Below are positions 1 through 5,189 of a stretch of DNA of 5,189 nucleotides, one piece after another; within the stretch, counting starts at the first letter, position 1, and every line of letters starts with the position of its first letter. The notes under the pieces are model-generated. The model saw only the letters and a program-made list of their open reading frames with translations. It did not search any database and was not told the DNA's origin. The position numbers and the translations under genes were made by a program. Source of the stretch: Burkholderiales bacterium (lineage in GTDB: Bacteria; Pseudomonadota; Gammaproteobacteria; Burkholderiales; Casimicrobiaceae); NCBI GenBank assembly GCA_031277445.1, contig JAITMH010000181.1, positions 1 to 5,189 on the forward strand, read 5' to 3'.

Positions 1-1
1 C

Positions 2-112
2 GAAGCCCTGCGCGTCACCTATGAGCGCGACGAATACGAACTGCAACTCGTCGCCGCGCAAGACCTGATCGAGCGACCGGATGCGCACTTCGACGCGCAG
101 CGGTTGGGTTGA
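2..112 (+). CDS. C-terminal fragment of an unidentified protein
   Basis: An open frame enters from the left edge and ends at a TGA at 110-112, giving 36 residues ending in DAHFDAQRLG. It is rich in charged residues (ERDEYELQ, DLIERPDAHFD), as expected of a soluble protein tail, and its codon use resembles that of mutS. The other two forward frames hit stops early or look non-coding. I do not recognise the family from so short a tail. The stop codon overlaps the left end of the repeat block that follows (TGATCAGG), so the repeat may have supplied the present stop codon and the original C-terminus may have been slightly different. No terminator hairpin with a T-run follows directly. Confidence 0.6.
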   Translation, partial: EALRVTYERDEYELQLVAAQDLIERPDAHFDAQRLG

Positions 113-161
113 TCAGGGGGCAGGTATCAGAGGTCAGGGATCAGGAATCAGGGATCAGAAA
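113..161 (+). repeat. 7-bp tandem repeat, seven copies (consensus TCAGGNA)
   Basis: Seven consecutive heptamers begin at 113, 120, 127, 134, 141, 148 and 155: TCAGGGG, GCAGGTA, TCAGAGG, TCAGGGA, TCAGGAA, TCAGGGA and TCAGAAA. The register is exact, with no insertions, and substitutions fall mostly in the last three positions. The last unit runs into a short A-tract and then AC. Confidence 0.85.
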
Positions 162-199
162 AACATCACCTCACACGGAAGCGCGGAGAACATGAAGCT

Positions 200-220
200 C
201 CCTCCCCTTCAAGGGGAGGG
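200..220. repeat. GC-rich perfect hairpin of a dispersed repeat
   Basis: Arms of 10 bp (CCCTCCCCTT at 200-209 and AAGGGGAGGG at 211-220) pair perfectly around a single central base. It is followed by CTGGGATGGGGT, a combination seen as a dispersed element in many bacterial genomes. No T-run follows, so it does not look like an intrinsic terminator for the upstream gene, although a stem this strong could still affect RNA 3' ends. Confidence 0.7.
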
Positions 221-232
221 CTGGGATGGGGT

Positions 233-253
233 TCAGGTATCAGGCATCAGAAA
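233..253 (+). repeat. Second tract of the 7-bp repeat, three copies
   Basis: TCAGGTA, TCAGGCA and TCAGAAA lie in exact 7-bp register. As in the first tract, the last unit is TCAGAAA followed by AAC, so the 12-base word ATCAGAAAAACA occurs at both 154-165 and 246-257. This suggests the tracts are copies with a shared right boundary. Confidence 0.8.
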
Positions 254-379
254 AACAATTTAACCACGAAAAACACGAAAAAATTAGCGTCATTCTGTGC
301 ATAGCGAAGAGTCGTAGGCTGGCGATGAGCGCAGCGAACCCCAGCGTTTTGCCTCACGCGAAGGCGCGAAGAAGAACGG

Positions 380-467
380 CGTCATTGCGAGCGAAGCGAA
401 GCAATCCAGAAAATTGGCGTATCGAAAAAGCACTGGATTGCTTCGTCACTTCGTTCCTCGCAATGAC
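380..467. repeat. Long imperfect palindrome (GTCATTGCGAG ... CTCGCAATGAC family)
   Basis: The left arm (380-409) and right arm (432-467) are inverted copies: 12 bp match at the outer end (CGTCATTGCGAG) and 13 bp at the inner end (CGAAGCAATCCAG). They are separated by a 6-base length difference plus a few mismatches. The loop is about 22 bases. An RNA copy could form a long bulged stem. From general knowledge, this word pair is a widespread intergenic palindrome in proteobacterial genomes. No coding capacity is evident. Confidence 0.85.
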
Positions 468-470
468 GAC

Positions 471-491
471 GTTCTGATTCCTGCCCCCTGA
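471..491 (-). repeat. Third tract of the 7-bp repeat, inverted, three copies
   Basis: Read on the minus strand, the units are TCAGGGG, GCAGGAA and TCAGAAC. They repeat the order of the first units of the tract starting at 113, including the variant GCAGG second unit. That shared variant shows the two ends are copies of one sequence rather than independent low-complexity tracts. Confidence 0.8.
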
Positions 492-505
492 TCCCCGCTG
501 GCGGT

Positions 506-511
506 TATACT
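506..511 (+). promoter_or_regulatory. Possible -10 element for mutS
   Basis: TATACT matches the sigma-70 -10 consensus at 5 of 6 positions and would place transcription start about 30 bases before the TTG start codon. No convincing -35 hexamer lies 15-19 bp upstream, because that interval is the end of the repeat block. The call is weak. Confidence 0.3.
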
Positions 512-536
512 TTCTTATTGTTGCACTTCTGTCATT

Positions 537-540
537 GAGG
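537..540 (+). promoter_or_regulatory. Ribosome binding site that decides the mutS start
   Basis: GAGG sits 6 bases before the TTG at 547. No comparable purine-rich site precedes the other possible starts: TTG at 535, or the ATG at 595, which is too far inside the conserved N-terminus. Confidence 0.7.
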
Positions 541-546
541 CGCTCG

Positions 547-3159
547 TTGAAAAAGCCGCAAATTGCCGTTGACTTATCGGCGCACACTCCCGTCATGGCG
601 CAGTATCTTGGCTTCAAGGCCGAGCATCCGGACAAGCTCGTCTTTTACAGGATGGGCGATTTTTACGAGCTTTTTTTTGAGGACGCCGAACGGGCGGCTC
701 GCCTGCTCGACATCACGCTGACGGCTCGCGGTCATTCGGCGGGTCGCCCCATTCCGATGGCCGGTGTGCCGTTCCATGCGGTCGAACAATATTTGGCGCG
801 GTTGATGCGGCTCGGCGAAACGGTGGTGATGGTCGAACAAATCGGTAATCCCGCCACCAGCAAAGGGCCGGTCGAGCGCAAGGTCATGCGCATTGTCACG
901 CCCGGTACGCTGACCGACGCCAGCCTGCTTGACGCACGCCGCGACCGACCGCTTGCCGCGTGCGTGATCGACGGGCACCGGGCAGGTATCGCCTGGCTCA
1001 ATTTCGCTTCGGGTCGCTTCACGCTGACCGAAGTGGCAACGCGTGAAGTGGGCGCATTGCTGGAACGCATTGAACCCGCAGAATGGTTGATCGCCGACGA
1101 TGATAACGCCGCGCTGTGTCCGGCGTATGCATTGCCGCCGCGTTTGTTGCCGCCCTGGCACTTTAGTCTCGAATCATCGCGGCGCGTTTTGCTCAAGCAA
1201 CTTGACGTTGCCAGTCTCGATGTGTTCGGTGTTGCCGACATCCCGGCGGCAGTGCGTGCTGCCGGTGCGCTCATCGCTTACGCGAACACGACGCAAACAA
1301 CACCGCTGGCGCACATTGCCACGCTTCATGTCGAAGACCACCATCAAGCGCTGCAACTCGACAACGCGACGCGACGCAGCCTCGAAATCACCGCGACGCT
1401 AAGCGGTGAAGCGTCGCCCACGTTGCTCTCGATACTCGATACTTGTCGCACCGCTGCCGGAAGCCGCTTGTTGCGATTGTGGTTGACACAACCGCTGCGT
1501 AACCCGTATGAAGCCATTGCCCGCCATGACGCGACCGACGCGCTGATCGCGCAGTCGCAGGTCACACGCGATGCGTCGCTGTTGTTCAAGCGCTGCGCGG
1601 ATGTCGAACGTATCGCCGCCCGCATCGCGTTAAAGACGGCGCGTCCCCGCGACCTTTCCGGCCTGCGCGATACGCTGGATCTGTTGCCATCGTTTCGCCA
1701 ACTCGTCGCGTCCTTTGAAACGCCGATGCTGGTCAATATCCATGCGGCGTTCGACGTGGATCCGCAATGGTATAAGTTGATTTTCAAAGCCATCATGACA
1801 GAACCGGCGACGCATTTGCGCGACGGCGGCGTGATTGCGGGAGGTTTCGATGCCGAACTCGACGAACTGCGCGCCATCGACCGTGGTTGCGGCACTTTTC
1901 TGCTCGACCTCGAACGGCGCGAACGCGAGCGTACCGGCATCAGCACCTTGAAAGTCGAATACAACCGCGTGCATGGTTTCTACATTGAAGTCACCCATGC
2001 AAACAGCGAAAAAGTGCCGGACGATTACCGCCGTCGGCAAACGCTTAAAAACGCCGAGCGTTACATCACGCCGGAACTCAAAACGTTTGAAGACAAGGCG
2101 CTGTCGGCGCAAGAACGTGCTTTGGCGCGTGAAAAATGGTTGTACGATCAGTTGCTCGACACACTCGCTGCCGCCGTGCCTGCCTTGCAACAGGCCGCGA
2201 TTGCCCTAGCGCAACTCGATGTGTTGTCAACGCTGTCGCAACGCGCTGTTGCGTTGAATCTGGTGCGTCCGCAGTTTTCCGAAACGCCGGGGCTCGCTAT
2301 CGAAGCCGGTCGCCATCTCGTTGTTGAACAACAAGTGGATCACTTCATTCCCAACGATGTTGCGCTGGATTCCGAGCGTCGATTGCTGATCGTCACCGGC
2401 CCAAACATGGGCGGCAAATCCACCTACATGCGGCAGACGGCAACCATTGCGTTGCTCGCTTACTGCGGCGTTTTCGTTCCTGCACAACGCGCCGTGATCG
2501 GGCCGCTCGACGCGATTTTCACGCGCATCGGCGCATCCGACGATCTTGCCGGTGGGCGCTCGACCTTCATGGTGGAAATGACCGAAGCCGCGTTTATTCT
2601 GAACCGCGCCACCGAAAAACGCCTGGTGCTGATTGATGAAATCGGGCGCGGCACTTCGACGTTTGACGGACTGGCGCTGGCCTGGGCGATTGCCCACCGC
2701 CTTGCCGAACACAACCGTTCGCTGACCTTGTTCGCCACCCATTATTTTGAATTGACCGCGTTGCCTTCCGAAATCGACGGCTGCGCCAACATTCATTTCG
2801 ATGCCGTCGAACACAAAGAAGGCATCGTGTTTTTGCACAGTGTCGCCGAAGGCCCGGCAAGTCAGAGCTATGGCTTGCAAGTGGCGCGTCTTGCCGGTGT
2901 GCCACGCGAAACGCTGAAACAGGCACGCAATTACCTTTCGCGTCTCGAAAAAATCGGCGTGCGCGATTCGAGACAAGGCGATCTTTTCGCGCCGCGAATG
3001 ATGCCGACGCACGACGCGCCCTCGCTCTCCGATACGGAAACCGGCGCCGCACACCACGAAGCCGAGTTATACAAAGCCGTCGATACGATTGACCCCGACA
3101 CGCTGACGCCACGCGAAGCGCTTGACTGGATTTATGCGTTGAAGAAAATGGTTCAGTGA
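547..3159 (+). CDS. mutS: DNA mismatch repair protein MutS
   Basis: MutS clamps onto DNA in the cytoplasm, recognises mispairs and small loops, and uses ATP to recruit MutL and start strand-specific repair. From the TTG start the protein has 870 residues, close to the roughly 850-residue bacterial MutS1. The N-terminal domain holds the mismatch-wedging Phe-X-Glu motif (F39-Y40-E41 in [10 protein letters not shown]). The ATPase domain has Walker [10 protein letters not shown] (618-626), Walker B LVLIDE ending at D697-E698 with the GRGTSTFDG signature after it, and H732 in [13 protein letters not shown] (810-814) fits a beta-clamp-binding motif, and the tail [19 protein letters not shown] is the usual C-terminal oligomerisation helix region. 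No frameshift or missing key residue is seen. TTG 547 is chosen because GAGG lies 6 bases upstream and no in-frame ATG precedes the conserved AHTPVM segment. TTG 535 is a possible alternative. mutL is not in the window. Confidence 0.98.
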   Translation: MKKPQIAVDLSAHTPVMAQYLGFKAEHPDKLVFYRMGDFYELFFEDAERAARLLDITLTARGHSAGRPIPMAGVPFHAVEQYLARLMRLGETVVMVEQIGNPATSKGPVERKVMRIVTPGTLTDASLLDARRDRPLAACVIDGHRAGIAWLNFASGRFTLTEVATREVGALLERIEPAEWLIADDDNAALCPAYALPPRLLPPWHFSLESSRRVLLKQLDVASLDVFGVADIPAAVRAAGALIAYANTTQTTPLAHIATLHVEDHHQALQLDNATRRSLEITATLSGEASPTLLSILDTCRTAAGSRLLRLWLTQPLRNPYEAIARHDATDALIAQSQVTRDASLLFKRCADVERIAARIALKTARPRDLSGLRDTLDLLPSFRQLVASFETPMLVNIHAAFDVDPQWYKLIFKAIMTEPATHLRDGGVIAGGFDAELDELRAIDRGCGTFLLDLERRERERTGISTLKVEYNRVHGFYIEVTHANSEKVPDDYRRRQTLKNAERYITPELKTFEDKALSAQERALAREKWLYDQLLDTLAAAVPALQQAAIALAQLDVLSTLSQRAVALNLVRPQFSETPGLAIEAGRHLVVEQQVDHFIPNDVALDSERRLLIVTGPNMGGKSTYMRQTATIALLAYCGVFVPAQRAVIGPLDAIFTRIGASDDLAGGRSTFMVEMTEAAFILNRATEKRLVLIDEIGRGTSTFDGLALAWAIAHRLAEHNRSLTLFATHYFELTALPSEIDGCANIHFDAVEHKEGIVFLHSVAEGPASQSYGLQVARLAGVPRETLKQARNYLSRLEKIGVRDSRQGDLFAPRMMPTHDAPSLSDTETGAAHHEAELYKAVDTIDPDTLTPREALDWIYALKKMVQ

Positions 3160-3175
3160 TGCCACTTTAACCAAC

Positions 3176-3985
3176 ATGAAATCCGTACGCAACTCCGCTC
3201 GGCCTGACCGTCTCGGCACAGACAAACCCCGTCAAGGACGGAACAACAAACTCGTCGTGCCTGCACGCGCTGACAGAATTTTTCACGAAGAAATAGCGCC
3301 TTGCGTCAAAATTGTCCGAACCATCGGCGTACAAGAGGTGACTTTTCTCGTGCAGCGTACGCGTTCTGGTTGGTTTTATCCGTGCACGGTTGACGATATT
3401 TGTGCGATGCTTCATCACCTGCCATCGGAAGATGTCGGAAAAATTCGTTTCATCGTGCTTCGGCAGCCGACACATAAACAACGGATTCTGTCGCCGGCTT
3501 GGGGGCGAGCCGTGTTTTTATACGCGCCGAATTTTAAGGTTAACCAAGGCGGGAAAGAAGGGTACAGCGGTCCTGCGGTCGTGCTTGAAGCACAGAGTTT
3601 GCAACCGTTCAAATGGGAAAAGGCGATGACGCCTGACCGGAAGCGCGAATTCGAGCGTTTACAACAGGATGGGCACTGCGTTACCGGCACCCATCATCGT
3701 TTCTTCATCTTGCAGCCTGACGCAGTTTCGTTGCGGCACACGCTGCTTTACCGGACGTTGCTGCACGAAGTTGGTCATCTTGTGGATTTTTGCTCATACG
3801 ATGAAACCGCATGGAAAACTCGCCCATGGTTGCAAAGGGAGGATTTCGCGCACCGTTACGCAGAAGATGCGTATGCTGCGCTGAAAAAAGCCGGAGCGGT
3901 ACCGTTTTCCTCGCTTTTCGATGTTGATGCAATAATCCGCGAAGGCTTGTCTCCAGACGACTTTCTTCTGGCGCGGCGCGATTGA
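3176..3985 (+). CDS. Uncharacterised protein with a zincin-like HEVGH motif
   Basis: This 269-residue protein belongs to no family I can name. It carries LLHEVGHLVDF, with H197-E198-V199-G200-H201 matching the HExxH zinc site of metallopeptidases. Downstream, E222 or E230 (in FAHRYAEDAYAAL) could be the third, glutamate ligand, as in gluzincin-type enzymes. No signal peptide or membrane segment is visible, so a cytoplasmic location is likely. The N-terminal 30 residues are basic and low in hydrophobics, then come mixed alpha/beta-looking segments (EVTFLVQR, KIRFIVLRQ, RAVFLYAPNF). The ATG lies 16 bases after the mutS stop with no terminator between, so co-transcription with mutS is plausible. 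However, no Shine-Dalgarno precedes the ATG, and a GTG at 3257 (residue 28) is a possible shorter start. Peptidase activity is inferred from the motif only, and the substrate is unknown. Confidence 0.8.
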   Translation: MKSVRNSARPDRLGTDKPRQGRNNKLVVPARADRIFHEEIAPCVKIVRTIGVQEVTFLVQRTRSGWFYPCTVDDICAMLHHLPSEDVGKIRFIVLRQPTHKQRILSPAWGRAVFLYAPNFKVNQGGKEGYSGPAVVLEAQSLQPFKWEKAMTPDRKREFERLQQDGHCVTGTHHRFFILQPDAVSLRHTLLYRTLLHEVGHLVDFCSYDETAWKTRPWLQREDFAHRYAEDAYAALKKAGAVPFSSLFDVDAIIREGLSPDDFLLARRD

Positions 3986-4010
3986 CAAGGCCGTCAGGAA
4001 TATATACTAT
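3982..4010 (+). promoter_or_regulatory. Promoter of the vapBC operon
   Basis: A perfect TTGACA -35 box (3982-3987) overlaps the stop codon of the HEVGH gene. A 17-bp spacer leads to TACTAT (4005-4010, 4/6 to consensus). TATACT at 4003-4008 (5/6) with a 15-bp spacer is the alternative. Either -10 lies within the operator palindrome. Transcription would begin near 4015-4018, leaving a leader of about 25-28 bases before vapB. Confidence 0.75.
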
Positions 4011-4021
4011 GGTATATATTC
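3998..4021. promoter_or_regulatory. Operator palindrome for VapB/VapBC autorepression
   Basis: Perfect 10-bp arms GAATATATAC (3998-4007) and GTATATATTC (4012-4021) flank a 4-base centre. The site covers the -10 region of the vapBC promoter, so a bound VapB or VapBC complex would block RNA polymerase. This is the standard arrangement for conditional self-repression by this antitoxin family. Binding is inferred from position and symmetry. Confidence 0.75.
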
Positions 4022-4030
4022 TAAAAATGA

Positions 4031-4036
4031 GAGGAG
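4031..4036 (+). promoter_or_regulatory. Strong ribosome binding site of vapB
   Basis: GAGGAG ends 6 bases before the ATG at 4043, supporting that start over the second in-frame ATG at 4052. A strong site fits the need to make more antitoxin than toxin. Confidence 0.8.
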
Positions 4037-4042
4037 CCCAAG

Positions 4043-4315
4043 ATGATTGAGATGCGCGTTGCCAAACTGTTTAAGAACGGCGCCAGTCAGGCGGTTCGTC
4101 TTCCGGCGGAGTTCCGTTTTGATGGCCATGAAGTTTATGCTACACGCGACGACGTGACGGGCGATGTTGTGCTTTCGAATCGACCGGGCGCCAAAATATG
4201 GGACGAGTTCTTCGAGTTGTTGCATTCTTCCGAAGTACTGACCGATTTTATGGCCGAGCGCCCGATGAATGTGCTGTCGCCGGAGCGCGGTATCTTTGAT
4301 GAGACTGAAAATTGA
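4043..4315 (+). CDS. vapB: VapB-type antitoxin (AbrB/MazE-fold, VagC-like)
   Basis: This is a 90-residue antitoxin expected to bind and neutralise the adjacent VapC nuclease and, alone or with it, repress its own promoter. The N-terminal half (about residues 4-50) shows the swapped-hairpin DNA-binding signature of the family, VAKLFKNGASQAVRLPAEFRF, followed by HEVYATRDDVTGDVVLS. The C-terminal part (KIWDEFFELL, then DFMAERPMNVLSPERGIF) matches the toxin-wrapping tail of VagC-like antitoxins, whose end is typically proline- and acid-rich. The gene is preceded by a strong ribosome binding site and a consensus promoter with an operator. It overlaps the possible upstream vapC start by one base (TGATG), so translation of the two genes is probably coupled. 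Family assignment is firm; specific pairing with the neighbouring toxin is inferred from adjacency. Confidence 0.94.
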   Translation: MIEMRVAKLFKNGASQAVRLPAEFRFDGHEVYATRDDVTGDVVLSNRPGAKIWDEFFELLHSSEVLTDFMAERPMNVLSPERGIFDETEN

Positions 4316-4329
4316 TGGAGCGATCAGTC

Positions 4330-4731
4330 ATGCTGTACATGTTGGATACCGATATCACAAGTTACCTCATCAAGGGAAAGTCGCCGGCGATCGAGGATCG
4401 CTTGAAAACCCTTGCGCCGTCCATGGTTTGCATTTCGGCGGTGACGCGAGCCGAATTACAGTACGGGCTGAAACGATTGCCGACCGACCATCGTCTCCAT
4501 CTGGCGGTGCGCCGGTTCCTCAAGATCGTCCGCGCTTTGCCATGGGACGCAGAGGCGGCGGATTGGTACGCCAACATCCGTCACCAACTCATCAGCACCG
4601 GCCAGCCCATTGGCGAACTGGATATGATGATTGCCGCCCATTCGCTTTCGACAGGCACTGTTCTGGTGACCAACAACCGCCGCCACTACGACCGGATTGA
4701 AGCGCCGTTGATTCTGGAAAATTGGGCGTAA
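4330..4731 (+). CDS. vapC: VapC-type PIN-domain ribonuclease toxin
   Basis: This 134-residue PIN-domain protein is the toxin of the pair. VapC enzymes are Mg2+-dependent endoribonucleases, often cutting tRNA or rRNA; the target here cannot be read from sequence. The conserved acidic pocket is visible: D6 in MLDTD, E42 in VTRAELQYGL, D98 in GELDMMIAAHSL, and the VTNNRRHYDRI segment (T114-N115-N116) at the fourth motif. All key residues are present, so the toxin should be active. ATG 4330 is chosen because GGAG lies 9 bases upstream and MLYMLDTDITSYLIKG is a typical VapC N-terminus. An in-frame ATG at 4315, overlapping the vapB stop as TGATG, would add five residues and is a real alternative. 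The gene is co-transcribed with vapB. Confidence 0.95.
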   Translation: MLYMLDTDITSYLIKGKSPAIEDRLKTLAPSMVCISAVTRAELQYGLKRLPTDHRLHLAVRRFLKIVRALPWDAEAADWYANIRHQLISTGQPIGELDMMIAAHSLSTGTVLVTNNRRHYDRIEAPLILENWA

Positions 4732-4736
4732 GGCGA

Positions 4737-4748
4737 AGGAGATCTCCT
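4737..4748. repeat. 12-bp perfect palindrome after vapC
   Basis: AGGAGATCTCCT is a perfect self-complementary 12-mer starting 5 bases after the vapC stop. With no loop it is more likely a protein-binding site, or chance, than an RNA hairpin. No T-run follows. Confidence 0.5.
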
Positions 4749-4756
4749 ATCCGCTT

Positions 4757-4786
4757 TCTCCGTCATTTATGGCGTAATGACGGAGA
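4757..4786. promoter_or_regulatory. Inverted repeat upstream of fic, possible operator
   Basis: Perfect 11-bp arms TCTCCGTCATT (4757-4767) and AATGACGGAGA (4776-4786) flank an 8-base centre, ending 26 bases before the fic ATG. The position suits an operator or leader hairpin controlling the Fic gene. It could also form an RNA stem, but only CG-poor, mixed sequence follows, so it is not a classic intrinsic terminator for vapBC. No confident promoter is visible around it. Confidence 0.55.
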
Positions 4787-4801
4787 TTCTGCGTCGATGA
4801 T

Positions 4802-4805
4802 GGAG
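4802..4805 (+). promoter_or_regulatory. Ribosome binding site of the Fic gene
   Basis: GGAG lies 7 bases before the ATG at 4813. An in-frame TAG at 4807-4809 rules out any start further upstream, so the start is well fixed. Confidence 0.75.
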
Positions 4806-4812
4806 ATAGTCC

Positions 4813-5189
4813 ATGAAGCGGCTTGACTACAACGACTCGCCTGAAGCCTTGCTCATGCCGGATATTGTGGCGATGCTGACAAGCATCCACGAGTATAAGG
4901 GCAAGCAGGCGCTGCTTATAGAGGCTCATGCCGATGTGTTGAGCGCATTGGTGGACATTGCAAAAATCCAAAGCACGGGCGCGTCCAACCGCATTGAGGG
5001 AATCAACACCACCGACAAGCGGCTGGAGGCGTTGGTGCGGAACAAATCCGCGCCCCGCAATCGCTCGGAACAGGAGATAGCAGGTTATCGTGACGTGCTT
5101 GCCACGATTCACGAAAGCTATGACTATATCCACCCGCGTCCAAACATTCTCCTGCAACTGCACAAGCAGCTTTATTCATTTTCGACAAG
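4813..5189 (+). CDS. Fic-family protein, N-terminal part (runs off the window)
   Basis: Fic-domain enzymes usually transfer AMP from ATP to hydroxyl groups of target proteins. The 125 visible residues match the N-terminal region of the common stand-alone bacterial Fic proteins: QSTGASNRIEGINTTDKRL, then PRNRSEQEIAGYRDVL, ATIHESYDYIHPRPN and LLQLHKQLYSF. S58-N-R-I-E62-G63 fits the (S/T)xxxE(G/N) inhibitory helix, in which the glutamate blocks ATP placement. Because it lies N-terminal to the Fic core, this would be class II. The catalytic HPFxxGNGR motif lies beyond the right edge and cannot be checked, so activity is unproven. The frame is open to the edge. The gene sits 81 bases after vapC, with palindromes between, and may be a separate unit or the end of the vapBC transcript. 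It could act as a toxin-like regulator; its target is unknown. Confidence 0.93.
   Translation, partial: MKRLDYNDSPEALLMPDIVAMLTSIHEYKGKQALLIEAHADVLSALVDIAKIQSTGASNRIEGINTTDKRLEALVRNKSAPRNRSEQEIAGYRDVLATIHESYDYIHPRPNILLQLHKQLYSFST

Larger units (their letters stand above)
111..493. repeat. Mosaic of dispersed repeats bounded by a 21-bp inverted repeat
   Basis: This gene-free stretch between the upstream gene and mutS is almost entirely repeat-like. Its ends, 111-131 and 473-493, are inverted copies of each other with 20 of 21 bases matching. Inside, in order, are a 7-bp tandem repeat, a decayed element with CACGGAAG/GCGGAG words (about 171-190), a GC-rich hairpin, a second 7-bp tract, a doubled 9-mer CACGAAAAA (265-282), a degenerate GTCATTCTG/AGCGAAGA element (about 289-312), a GTAGGCTGG/AGCGCAGCGAA element (about 315-346), a doubled CGCGAAGR 8-mer (357-372) and a long palindrome. 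Short open frames here have low-complexity translations and no plausible ribosome binding sites, so I do not call genes. From general knowledge, similar words occur dispersed in many proteobacterial genomes. Mobility as a unit is only an inference. Confidence 0.75.

Noticed and set aside
113..253. Possible CRISPR array
   Set aside because: The repeating unit is only 7 bp with no spacers, so this is a tandem repeat and not a CRISPR array.
81..477. Short plus-strand open frames in the repeat block
   Set aside because: Their translations follow the repeats (for example GIRGQGSGIRDQ) and have no start signals, so they are repeat artefacts.
354..635. Minus-strand open frame of 93 codons across the palindrome and mutS start
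   Set aside because: It spans repeat DNA and the mutS N-terminus. The repeated ARNEVTKQSS/FARND words come from the palindrome arms.
574..1161. Minus-strand open frame of 195 codons opposite the mutS N-terminus
   Set aside because: It is a frame shadow of the coding strand with no ribosome binding site or recognisable domain.
2227..3057. Long minus-strand open frame of 276 codons opposite mutS
   Set aside because: It lies wholly antisense to well-conserved mutS, its translation is arginine/histidine/glycine-rich with no recognisable domain, and codon structure explains the lack of stops.
4315..4346. Similar leader words before vapC and fic (TGATGGAG followed by an ATG)
   Set aside because: The similarity is limited to the ribosome-binding-site region and a few bases, which common translation signals can explain.
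4757..4786. Intrinsic terminator for vapBC
   Set aside because: The stem is not GC-rich throughout and is followed by mixed sequence without a T-run, so an operator is the better reading.
4747..5163. Minus-strand open frame of 138 codons opposite the Fic gene
   Set aside because: The plus strand encodes a clear Fic N-terminus here with a good ribosome binding site, so the minus frame is a shadow.

Overview
The window looks like chromosomal DNA from a beta- or gammaproteobacterium. The MutS protein matches that group closely, the coding DNA is moderately GC-rich, and the dispersed repeats are of kinds common in such genomes. No ribosomal RNA or other strong taxonomic marker is present, so nothing finer can be claimed. 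All real genes read on the + strand.

Layout. The last 36 codons of an unidentified gene end at 112. Positions 111-493 are a gene-free mosaic of short dispersed repeats: a 7-bp tandem repeat in three tracts, a short GC-rich hairpin, 8- and 9-bp tandem repeats, decayed repeat copies and a long imperfect palindrome. The block is bounded by a 21-bp inverted repeat (20/21). It is followed by a full-length mutS (DNA mismatch recognition ATPase), best started at a TTG codon at 547 that has its own GAGG ribosome binding site. Sixteen bases after mutS comes an uncharacterised 269-residue protein with a zincin-type HEVGH motif.

The stop codon of that gene lies inside a perfect TTGACA -35 box. The matching -10 falls in a perfect 10+10 bp palindrome, which together form a promoter/operator typical of self-repressed toxin-antitoxin operons. 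It drives vapB (AbrB/MazE-type antitoxin) and vapC (PIN-domain RNase toxin). After an 81-bp gap holding two further palindromes, a Fic-family gene starts and runs off the window. It carries an N-terminal inhibitory motif of the class II type.

Functionally, a housekeeping mismatch-repair gene is followed by a small accessory segment: a putative metalloprotein, a VapBC module and a Fic protein. The parts are individually recognisable. The least explained are the repeat mosaic, the HEVGH protein and the palindrome upstream of fic. I see no clearly new multi-gene system.
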